From Actinomycetes bacterium (lineage in GTDB: Bacteria > Actinomycetota > Acidimicrobiia > Acidimicrobiales > RAAP-2): a stretch of 5,831 nucleotides of DNA. Position numbers and translations under genes: made by a program. This document shows, one piece after another, positions 1 to 4,712 of the stretch. Each line of letters starts with the position of its first letter. Within the stretch, counting starts at the first letter, position 1. The stretch spans positions 1 through 5,831 of the forward strand of contig JAJYDR010000131.1 in the NCBI GenBank assembly GCA_021777285.1. The letters are read 5' to 3'. A model generated the notes under the pieces. The model did not search any database, was not told the origin of the DNA, and saw nothing but the letters and a program-made list of their open reading frames with translations.

Positions 1-188
1 GTGGGGTGCGTGAGCACGTAGAGCACCGCTAAAAGGAGTACAACAGCGGCTAAGTCGATGACCCACCAGAGGAGTGAGCTGGCGCGCAGGAGTGCAGGCC
101 AGGCGAGCAGGTCGAGCAGGGCCGGAGCCCACCAACCCGGAGTCGTGGAGTACTTGAAGGTCCCCTCGCCTGAGGACGCGTTACCCAT
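1..188 (-). CDS. 5' end of an unrecognised membrane protein gene (partial)
   Basis: Reading the minus strand from an ATG at 188-186 gives 62 codons without a stop, running off the left edge, so only the N-terminus is visible. It begins MGNASSGEGTFKYSTTPGWW, followed by an aromatic and leucine-rich stretch and then a clear membrane helix at about residues 44-60 (VIDLAAVVLLLAVLYVL). The regular protein-like composition and a promoter-like sequence immediately upstream support a real gene. There is no Shine-Dalgarno sequence before the ATG, which fits a leaderless transcript. I do not recognise the family, and no function is proposed. It could be chromosomal or could belong to the outer of two stacked elements discussed below. 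Confidence 0.55.
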   Translation of the reverse strand, partial: MGNASSGEGTFKYSTTPGWWAPALLDLLAWPALLRASSLLWWVIDLAAVVLLLAVLYVLTHP

Positions 189-194
189 CGACCG

Positions 195-223
195 AGTATC
201 ACACCTGTTCGGCTAGGAGTCGA
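195..223 (-). promoter_or_regulatory. Putative promoter of the left-edge gene, leaderless arrangement
   Basis: On the minus strand, TCGACT (223-218) and GATACT (200-195) are separated by 17 bp. Each matches 4 of 6 bases of the -35 and -10 consensus. Six bases separate the -10 from the ATG at 188, so transcription would start at or next to the start codon. No ribosome-binding site is visible, which agrees with that reading. The hexamers are weak, so this is tentative. Confidence 0.3.
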
Positions 224-444
224 GCTCTTCCAAACGGAATCACATGTAGGTCTCTGGCAATGGCACCGAGCAGACGTTTCCGAAGTCTCAACACATTGTC
301 TCTGCCCCGAGTCCGCGTCATCGCCGCTGACCATTTGGCGCTGGAGCTGTCCTCTGGATACCGGTCAGGACGTCGGAAGGGTCAGTGTACGGGCGGCAGC
401 GAGTTAGTCACACCATTGCTTGCAGACCGTATCGCGACATTTGG
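224..444. other. Intergenic stretch with no supported feature
   Basis: I find no recognisable gene, RNA or repeat here. The open frames that cross it have no ribosome-binding site, no family signature, and run on into the repeat region to the right. It may be the eroded interior of an older integrated element. Confidence 0.4.
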
Positions 445-512
445 TGGGCAAGATTGGGCAAGAAATGGGCATGGAACAGTGGTCAATGGTGGTCACCAGC
501 GGACAATGGTGG
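445..512. repeat. Phased short direct repeats, left copy (putative recombinase arm sites)
   Basis: TGGGCA occurs at 445-450, 455-460 and 466-471, at 10- and 11-bp steps, so all three lie on one face of the helix. CAATGGTGG follows at 484-492 and 504-512, exactly 20 bp apart. The block ends 43 bp left of the 43-bp tRNA-derived repeat. The same order of elements is found left of the other tRNA repeat at 1578-1648. Short phased repeats beside a core site are typical of arm-type binding sites of tyrosine recombinases. That function is inferred; the repeats themselves are plain in the sequence. Confidence 0.55.
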
Positions 513-524
513 CTAAACCATATT

Positions 525-540
525 CCTTGTAATTACAGGG
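525..540. repeat. Near-perfect dyad, left copy
   Basis: A 16-bp dyad has the perfect 10-bp palindrome TGTAATTACA (528-537) at its centre, with CC and GG at the outer ends and one mismatched pair. Its centre lies about 23 bp from the left tRNA-derived repeat. A stronger hairpin sits at the equivalent place next to the right repeat (1671-1699), although the base sequences differ. It may be a protein-binding site or a weak transcription end signal. Confidence 0.4.
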
Positions 541-555
541 CTTTCAACGAAACTG

Positions 556-598
556 CTTGGAGCGGGCGACGAGAATCGAACTCGCGTTCTCAGCTTGG
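556..598. repeat. 43-bp direct repeat, detached 3' fragment of tRNA-Gly (putative att core)
   Basis: These 43 bp are identical to 1709-1751. They correspond, on the minus strand, to the tRNA-Gly gene from within the anticodon loop through the T arm, acceptor strand and CCA, plus 2 bp beyond. The match ends abruptly at 598/599, and no 5' half of a tRNA follows, so this is not a working tRNA gene. A tRNA 3' fragment separated from an intact copy is the classic mark left by site-specific integration into a tRNA gene. Identity extending to the anticodon loop fits the crossover region used by many tRNA-targeting tyrosine recombinases. Confidence 0.85.
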
Positions 599-668
599 AG
601 TACGTCATTGATGGGGCACAAGTTGGGGCCCAGTCGAACTCAGGTCTCGAATACTCGCATCCGTGTCC

Positions 669-697
669 TTGCAACCTATAACGTTACACGTTATAAT
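669..697 (+). promoter_or_regulatory. higBA promoter with overlapping palindromic operator
   Basis: TTGCAA (669-674) lies 17 bp before a perfect TATAAT (692-697). An 8-bp perfect inverted repeat, TATAACGT (677-684) and ACGTTATA (688-695) with a 3-bp centre, fills the spacer and covers most of the -10. HigA-type antitoxins repress their own operons by binding such palindromes, so this is very likely the autoregulatory operator. Six bases separate the -10 from the GTG at 704, which puts the likely transcription start on the start codon itself. Confidence 0.75.
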
Positions 698-703
698 TAA
701 CGG

Positions 704-985
704 GTGCTGCAGTCCTTTGGCGACAAGATCACAGAGCGAGTGTGGCACCGAGAACAGGTTCGCTCATTTGATCCAGAACTTTTGAGATCAGCAGTACGGA
801 AGCTTCTGATTTTGGATGCCGCAGAAGATTTGCAGGATTTGAAGGTACCTCCCGGAAACCGACTCGAGAAGCTTCGAGGTGACCGCGCCGGTCAACACAG
901 CATTCGAATCAACCAGCAGTGGCGGATCTGTTTCAGGTGGACCGCGGCAGGGCCCGAAGAAGTATCGATTGTGGACTACCACTGA
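704..985 (+). CDS. higB: HigB-type mRNA-cleaving toxin (RelE superfamily)
   Basis: This 93-residue protein matches the usual length and pattern of HigB plasmid-maintenance killer toxins, which are ribosome-dependent endoribonucleases that cut mRNA during translation. Recognisable family blocks are KLLILDAAEDLQDLKVPPGN (residues 33-52), LEKLRGDRAGQHSIRINQQW (54-73) and RICFRW (74-79). The C-terminal Asp91-Tyr92-His93 corresponds to the D-Y-H triad important in Proteus HigB. The GTG start is constrained: a TAA lies in frame at 698-700, no ribosome-binding site is present, and a perfect -10 ends 6 bases upstream, so the message is probably leaderless. The gene precedes its antitoxin, as is usual for hig loci. 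It looks intact and lies inside the tRNA-bounded segment. Confidence 0.9.
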   Translation: MLQSFGDKITERVWHREQVRSFDPELLRSAVRKLLILDAAEDLQDLKVPPGNRLEKLRGDRAGQHSIRINQQWRICFRWTAAGPEEVSIVDYH

Positions 986-994
986 GGTGACGAC

Positions 995-1324
995 ATGACA
1001 AAGACGATTATTGATCCCATTTATCCGGGAGAAGTTCTCAAGGAGGAGTTTCTGACGCCACTCGGCATTAGCCAGAACGCGCTAGCGCGAGCGATTGGCG
1101 TTTCTCCGAGGAGAGTCAACGAGATCGTTCTGGGCAAACGCCGCATCACCGCCGATACGGCACTGCGCCTTTCTCGATTCTTCTCGATGAGTGAGGGATT
1201 TTGGATGAATCTCCAGGATCGTTATGACCGGGAAATCGCTCGAGTCGAACTTGGCAGCGTCCTATCCTCGATAAAACCATTGACGGATACGCGGATGTCA
1301 GCTCAAGGACGCATGGCGATCTAG
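995..1324 (+). CDS. higA: HigA-type antitoxin, XRE-family DNA-binding protein
   Basis: The 109-residue product is a HigA antitoxin: it neutralises HigB by binding and represses the operon. It opens with the family pattern around PIYPGEVLKEEFLTPLG (residues 8-24). A helix-turn-helix follows at about 26-45 (SQNALARAIGVSPRRVNEIV), then KRRITADTALRLSRFF (48-63) and FWMNLQDRYD (69-78). The tail after residue 85 is somewhat longer than in many homologues and is not conserved to my eye. The start lies 9 bases after higB, and its Shine-Dalgarno GAGGTGA (984-990) overlaps the higB stop codon, so translation of the two is probably coupled. The palindrome before higB is the expected target of this protein. 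Confidence 0.92.
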   Translation: MTKTIIDPIYPGEVLKEEFLTPLGISQNALARAIGVSPRRVNEIVLGKRRITADTALRLSRFFSMSEGFWMNLQDRYDREIARVELGSVLSSIKPLTDTRMSAQGRMAI

Positions 1325-1339
1325 AAGCATGCCAATCCG

Positions 1340-1600
1340 ATGAGCACCTCGCCCAGTCCTCCGTCTTGTCGGTCCGCTTCGGTGCGAAGACGATTCGGTC
1401 TTTGGGTTGTGGTCGCCACTCTGGTGCTGGTAGCGGCTGTTACGGTTCTGTTGGTGGACACGACGCTTCGTCCATTTGAACGGAGTGCGCTCGCGACGAA
1501 GACTGATTCAAGACGGCTGGCCTATTCGATCGGTTCTCCGATACTTGGCCCGAAGCTCTCTCGACTTCAGATGCTCAGGGCATCAATTGGGCATCAGTGA
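1340..1600 (+). CDS. Possible small single-helix membrane protein
   Basis: This 86-codon frame starts 15 bases after higA, on the same strand. The N-terminus is serine- and proline-rich, then basic (RRRF, residues 16-19), followed by a convincing hydrophobic helix at about residues 20-39 (GLWVVVATLVLVAAVTVLLV). The charge pattern suggests the N-terminus faces the cytoplasm. The remainder is not recognisable, and the last codons overlap the phased repeats starting at 1578. The ribosome-binding site is poor: only AGAAG, about 13 bases upstream. It could be element cargo, the start of a gene disrupted by loss of element DNA, or a chance frame. No function is proposed. Confidence 0.35.
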   Translation: MSTSPSPPSCRSASVRRRFGLWVVVATLVLVAAVTVLLVDTTLRPFERSALATKTDSRRLAYSIGSPILGPKLSRLQMLRASIGHQ

Positions 1601-1648
1601 ACTGTGATTGGGCATCAACGGGCATCACACAGTGGACAGTGGTGGACA
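1578..1648. repeat. Phased GGGCATCA and GTGGACA repeats, right copy (putative recombinase arm sites)
   Basis: GGGCATCA occurs four times, perfectly, at 1578, 1589, 1610 and 1620. The steps are 11, 21 and 10 bp, so all lie on one face of the helix. GTGGACA follows at 1632-1638 and 1642-1648, 10 bp apart. The block ends 60 bp left of the tRNA-Gly repeat. The corresponding bases left of the other repeat are clearly related (455-512), sharing for instance ACAGTGG at the same offset. Arm-type sites for an integrase are the favoured reading; a repressor or replication-initiator array is an alternative. Confidence 0.65.
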
Positions 1649-1670
1649 CTCGCGGTTAACGTGGTGTACT

Positions 1671-1699
1671 CGAAACACCTTGCAATCATTGGTGTTTCG
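1671..1699 (-). terminator. Hairpin downstream of tRNA-Gly, possible terminator
   Basis: CGAAACACC (1671-1679) and GGTGTTTCG (1691-1699) form a perfect 9-bp stem with an 11-base loop. It begins about 12 bases beyond the 3' end of the minus-strand tRNA. There is no following T tract, so this would be a U-less terminator or simply a processing barrier. It lies inside the putative element, so the element would bring its own stop signal for the tRNA transcript. A role as a protein-binding dyad next to the core site is equally possible. Confidence 0.45.
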
Positions 1700-1708
1700 C
1701 TTGAATCA

Positions 1709-1751
1709 CTTGGAGCGGGCGACGAGAATCGAACTCGCGTTCTCAGCTTGG
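1709..1751. repeat. 43-bp direct repeat within tRNA-Gly (putative att core)
   Basis: Identical to 556-598. It covers the tRNA-Gly 3' half from the anticodon loop to CCA plus two bases beyond. Because the tRNA here is whole, this copy is the junction where the incoming element restored the gene. The element lies to its left. Confidence 0.85.
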
Positions 1752-1784
1752 GAAGCTGATGTTCTGCCGCTGAACTACGCCCGC
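1711..1784 (-). tRNA. tRNA-Gly, anticodon CCC
   Basis: The minus strand folds into a complete cloverleaf. The acceptor GCGGGCG pairs with CGCCCGC. The D stem is GTTC/GAAC with loop AGCGGCA. The anticodon stem is TCAGC/GCTGA with loop TTCCCAA, giving anticodon CCC, which reads GGG. The T stem GCGAG/CTCGT encloses loop TTCGATT. The discriminator is T and the CCA end is encoded (1711-1713). The body is 71 nt without CCA, normal for bacterial glycine tRNA. A weak -10 (TACCAT, 1799-1794) lies 9 bases upstream. The gene is divergent from dcd. Its 3' half is the target of the inferred integration events. Confidence 0.95.
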
Positions 1785-1879
1785 GTGGTGAACATGGTAC
1801 TGCCCACGCGACCCATCGTTGTCGGTCACCAGTGTGATGATGAGTGCACCTAGCCACGCGGAGTATCGTGTCCATCGAT

Positions 1880-2449
1880 ATGGTGCTCTCCGATCGGTCG
1901 ATTAAAGAGGCGCTGGCCCAAGGCCGGATCGTCATCGACCCGCTCGGCGACGGCTGCATCCAGCCGTCGTCGGTCGATCTGCACGTCGACCAACTCTTTC
2001 GGGTGTTTCGGAACCACTCACAACGAGTCATCGACGTTCGAGAGGCCCAAGAGGACCTCACCGAACTGATCGATGTCGGTCCGACGGACCCGATGATTTT
2101 GCACCCCGGTGAGTTTTTACTCGGTTCGACCATCGAGCGTGTCGCACTGCCCGACGACCTCGTCGCACGGCTCGAGGGCAAGAGTTCACTCGGGCGGCTC
2201 GGCTTACTGATCCACTCGACGGCTGGGTTCGTCGACGCGGGTTGGGACGGGCACCTCACGCTCGAACTGTCGAACGTGGCGAACCTGCCCATCACCTTGT
2301 ACCCGGGTATGAAGATTGGTCAGATCAGTTTCTTCGAGATGACCACCCCGGCCGACCGCCCCTACGGAGCAGCCGGACTCGGGTCGAAGTACCGCGGTCA
2401 GCGGGGGCCGACCGCGAGTCGATATTGGGAGAACTTCCGGTCCACTTGA
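1880..2449 (+). CDS. dcd: dCTP deaminase, probably the bifunctional dUMP-forming type
   Basis: The 189-residue product is a Dcd trimeric deaminase of the dUTPase superfamily, acting in the cytosol in thymidylate synthesis. It has the conserved QPSSVDLH (28-35), [12 protein letters not shown] (75-86), [19 protein letters not shown] (99-117) and [10 protein letters not shown] (123-132), where Glu129 aligns with the catalytic Glu138 of E. coli Dcd. The nucleotide-binding [11 protein letters not shown] motif (168-178) lies near the C-terminus. Length and motifs follow the Mycobacterium tuberculosis enzyme, which converts dCTP directly to dUMP, rather than the purely dUTP-forming E. coli type; bifunctionality is inferred. 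I chose the ATG at 1880 because MVLSDR matches the family start. In-frame GTGs at 1868 (GGAG at 1860-1863) and 1844 would add residues not seen in homologues. Confidence 0.95.
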   Translation: MVLSDRSIKEALAQGRIVIDPLGDGCIQPSSVDLHVDQLFRVFRNHSQRVIDVREAQEDLTELIDVGPTDPMILHPGEFLLGSTIERVALPDDLVARLEGKSSLGRLGLLIHSTAGFVDAGWDGHLTLELSNVANLPITLYPGMKIGQISFFEMTTPADRPYGAAGLGSKYRGQRGPTASRYWENFRST

Positions 2450-2502
2450 CGGCCGGACGATGAGCGGCGCGACCCCGACGCGCGGCTCGAGATGGAGGAA
2501 TA

Positions 2503-4599
2503 GTGGTTGCTCGGATTGTCATTGGACTGCTGATCTCGATCGTCGGGTTTACCATCGCGGGGCGCCGTTTCTGGTGGCTGTCTCGCTTGATCCGCACCGG
2601 TAAGGAGGCGCCGCGGCGGTGGAACGGATTCCGTCGGGTGTCCGAGGCCGAGCTCGTCGAGGTGGCGGGCCAGCGCAAACTGTTGCGCTGGACGATCCCG
2701 GGACTCGCCCACTTCTTCACGATGTGGGGCTTCTTCGTCCTGCTCGCGACCATCATCGAGGCGTACGGCGCGCTGTTCAATCGCAACTTCCACATCCCGT
2801 GGATCGGCCAGAGCAACTGGCTGGCCTTCGTCGAGGACTTCTTCGGGACCGCTGTGCTCGTGTCACTCGTCGTGTTCACGATCATCCGACTGGTGAACGC
2901 CCCCTCGCGCAAGGACCGCGCGAGCCGTTTCTACGGCAGCCACCTGAAGGCGGCATGGATCACCCTCGTGATGATCGCGATGGTGATCATCACGCTGTTC
3001 CTCTACCGCGCTGCCCAGATCAACACGGGGCACTTCCCCTTCCCGCGCACCGTCGGCGCCGTCTATCACTTCCCCGCATCCGTGACGCCCGCCGCCCTTG
3101 AGCACACTGCCTCACCGTGGGCCTTCACCTCACAGCTCGTCGCCCACTGGATCGCTCCGCTCGGCTACGGGGTCAACAGCGTGCTCGAAGCGTTCTTCGT
3201 GCTCGCGAATATCGCGGTGATCGCCGGCTTCCTCGTGTTCGTCTCCTACTCCAAGCACCTGCACATCTTCCTCGCACCGATCAACATCGGGTTCTCCCGT
3301 CGGCCCCGGGCTCTCGGTGGGCTCGACAAGACCCCCGACATGGACATGGAGCACGTCACCGAGGACACCGTGTTCGGCGTGGGCAAGTTCGAGGACTTCA
3401 CGTGGAAGCAGATGCTCGACTTCTCCACGTGCACCGAGTGCGGCCGGTGTCAGTCGGTCTGTCCGGCGTGGAACACGGGCAAGCCCCTCAGCCCGAAGCT
3501 GCTCATCATGGGACTTCGCGACAACATGTTCCTCTCGGCTGACCGGTTGCTCTCCGGCGAGGGCGGCGCCGACGTAGCCACCTTGGTGCCGACAGTGATC
3601 GACCCTGACGTGCTCTGGTCCTGCACGACGTGTGGCAGCTGCGTCGAGCAGTGCCCGGTCGACATCGAGCACGTTGACGCGATCATCGACATGCGCCGCT
3701 ACGAGGTGTTGATGGAATCGCGGTTCCCTTCTGAGGCGAGCCTGCTGCTACGCAACATGGAGAACCAGGGCGACCCCTGGGGACTCGGGTCCTCCAAGCG
3801 CACCGAGTGGCTCGGGGCGCTCGACTTCGAGGTGCCGGTCTTCGACGGACCGATCCCCGAGGACGTCGAGTACCTCTACTGGGTCGGTTGCGCCGGCTCG
3901 CTCGACGAGCGCGGCCGCAAGCAGATCGAGTCGACGGCCCGGATGCTGCACCGCGCCGGGGTGAGCTTCGGCATCCTCGGCGGGCGCGAGTCCTGCACCG
4001 GGGACCCCGCGCGGCGCATGGGAAACGAGTACCTCTTCCAGGAGATGGCCAAGGCCAACATCGCCACCCTCGACGAGGTCGGCGCGAAGAAGATCGTCGC
4101 GAGCTGCCCGCACTGCTTCAACACGTTGAAGAACGAGTACCCCCAGTTGGGCGGCAACTACGAGGTGATCCACCACAGCGAACTGCTCGCGCACCTGGTC
4201 TCCTCGGGCCGGCTCGTACCGGGCGTCTCGTTCACGGGCACCGTCACCTACCACGACCCCTGCTACCTCGGTCGCCACAACCGGGTCTTTGACGAGCCGC
4301 GCACCATTTTGGACGCGATCCCGGGCCTCACCCAGGTCGAGATGGCCCGTCACCGCGAGCGCGGCTTCTGCTGTGGCGCGGGCGGCGCGCGAATGTGGAT
4401 GGAGGAGAACATCGGCAAGCGCGTCAACATGGACCGCACCGAGGAGGCCCTCGGCACCGGTGCCGACGTCGTGTCGACCGCCTGCCCGTTCTGCATGATC
4501 ATGATCGACGACGCGGTCAAGGCCCAGGGGCGAGGCGACGACGTCAGCGTTCTCGACGTCAGCCAGGTCGTCGAGCGGTCATTGGCGGCGACCGACTAG
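2503..4599 (+). CDS. etfD: EtfD/EMO-like membrane Fe-S oxidoreductase with heme-b-type membrane domain
   Basis: The 698-residue protein joins an N-terminal NarI-like membrane domain to a cytoplasmic heterodisulfide-reductase-like part. Five or six membrane helices lie at about 3-22, 66-90, 106-131, 149-170 and 206-250; His70, His147, His215, His252 and His254 are candidate heme ligands. Two 4Fe-4S sites follow: Cys310-313-316-320 and Cys374-377-380-384. Two cysteine-rich CCG-type domains complete it. The first has Cys463, Cys498, Cys535 and Cys538, with C-T-G in place of CCG. The second has Cys587, CCG at 623-625, Cys661 and Cys664. This is the layout of mycobacterial Rv0338c (EtfD) and of ETF:menaquinone oxidoreductases, which pass electrons from acyl-CoA dehydrogenases via EtfBA to menaquinone; that assignment is inferred from architecture. 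The GTG start is preceded by GGAGGA (2494-2499). It lies 53 bases after dcd on the same strand, without an obvious terminator between them. Confidence 0.85.
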   Translation: MVARIVIGLLISIVGFTIAGRRFWWLSRLIRTGKEAPRRWNGFRRVSEAELVEVAGQRKLLRWTIPGLAHFFTMWGFFVLLATIIEAYGALFNRNFHIPWIGQSNWLAFVEDFFGTAVLVSLVVFTIIRLVNAPSRKDRASRFYGSHLKAAWITLVMIAMVIITLFLYRAAQINTGHFPFPRTVGAVYHFPASVTPAALEHTASPWAFTSQLVAHWIAPLGYGVNSVLEAFFVLANIAVIAGFLVFVSYSKHLHIFLAPINIGFSRRPRALGGLDKTPDMDMEHVTEDTVFGVGKFEDFTWKQMLDFSTCTECGRCQSVCPAWNTGKPLSPKLLIMGLRDNMFLSADRLLSGEGGADVATLVPTVIDPDVLWSCTTCGSCVEQCPVDIEHVDAIIDMRRYEVLMESRFPSEASLLLRNMENQGDPWGLGSSKRTEWLGALDFEVPVFDGPIPEDVEYLYWVGCAGSLDERGRKQIESTARMLHRAGVSFGILGGRESCTGDPARRMGNEYLFQEMAKANIATLDEVGAKKIVASCPHCFNTLKNEYPQLGGNYEVIHHSELLAHLVSSGRLVPGVSFTGTVTYHDPCYLGRHNRVFDEPRTILDAIPGLTQVEMARHRERGFCCGAGGARMWMEENIGKRVNMDRTEEALGTGADVVSTACPFCMIMIDDAVKAQGRGDDVSVLDVSQVVERSLAATD

Positions 4600-4606
4600 C
4601 CGCGAG

Positions 4607-4644
4607 TTCACACGGCCGAAACACGACGCTAACCGACTCGAAAT
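4607..4644 (+). promoter_or_regulatory. GlnR-like double box upstream of amt
   Basis: Four half-sites sit at exact 11-bp steps: TTCAC (4607-4611), GAAAC (4618-4622), CTAAC (4629-4633) and GAAAT (4640-4644). Each is separated by 6 bases. This follows the actinobacterial GlnR pattern gTnAC-n6-GaAAc repeated twice, with one mismatch in three of the four half-sites and a perfect second one. GlnR controls ammonium transporter genes in Streptomyces and Mycobacterium. The centre lies about 87 bases before the amt start. The regulator gene is not in the window. Confidence 0.55.
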
Positions 4645-4687
4645 CCGGGGTTGGAAAACTGGGCTCATCGAATCGAGGTCAGCGTCG
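4624..4687. repeat. Imperfect 11-bp inverted repeat upstream of amt
   Basis: CGACGCTAACC (4624-4634) and GGTCAGCGTCG (4677-4687) are inverted repeats with one mismatch, separated by 42 bases. The left arm overlaps the GlnR-like boxes, and the right arm lies 15 bases before the AAGGAGG ribosome-binding site of amt (4702-4708). If transcription starts before 4624, it could fold in the leader; otherwise it may be chance. Confidence 0.3.
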
Positions 4688-4712
4688 CCCTCTCGTATGA
4701 GAAGGAGGGCGC

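Larger units (their letters stand above)
556..1751. mobile_element. Putative integrase-less mini-element at tRNA-Gly carrying higBA
   Basis: The segment is bounded by the two 43-bp direct repeats, giving a 1153-bp unit (one repeat plus interior). It contains higB, higA, a possible small membrane protein and a block of phased repeats near the tRNA end. By eye its base composition is less G+C-rich than the dcd-etfD-amt block. No recombinase gene fits inside, so it would be either the remnant of a larger island that lost its integrase or a passenger mobilised by an integrase elsewhere. The boundaries are well supported by the repeats; present mobility is not shown. Confidence 0.65.

Noticed and set aside
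260..532. Open frame of 90 codons in the left intergenic region
   Set aside because: It has no ribosome-binding site and no recognisable domain, and it overlaps the arm repeats. I considered an integrase C-terminus but saw none of the catalytic His-x-x-Arg or Tyr motifs.
420..611. Open frame across the left repeat, with RRESNSRSQLG near its end
   Set aside because: It reads through the phased repeats and the detached tRNA fragment in another frame. There is no family similarity or start signal.
1578..1648. CRISPR-like or satellite repeat array
   Set aside because: The repeats are only 7-8 bp with spacing of one or two helical turns and no unique spacers of CRISPR length.
1608..1853. Open frame on the plus strand encoding a peptide with ERATRIELAFSAW
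   Set aside because: That peptide is the antisense translation of the tRNA-Gly gene, a common false gene call beside tRNAs. It has no ribosome-binding site.
1844..1879. Longer dcd start at GTG 1844 or GTG 1868
   Set aside because: The extra residues have no counterpart in Dcd proteins, which begin with a short Met-x-Leu-Ser-Asp pattern matching the ATG at 1880.
1615..2295. Long minus-strand open frame of 226 codons
   Set aside because: It lies antisense to dcd and through the tRNA. The serine- and arginine-rich composition is typical of shadow frames in G+C-rich DNA.
2450..2502. Terminator between dcd and the Fe-S oxidoreductase
   Set aside because: Only 4-bp complementary arms are visible and there is no T tract, so read-through from dcd remains plausible.
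3748..4353. Long minus-strand open frame of 201 codons opposite the Fe-S oxidoreductase
   Set aside because: It is a shadow of a gene with two intact 4Fe-4S motifs and CCG-type domains on the other strand; codon bias explains its length.
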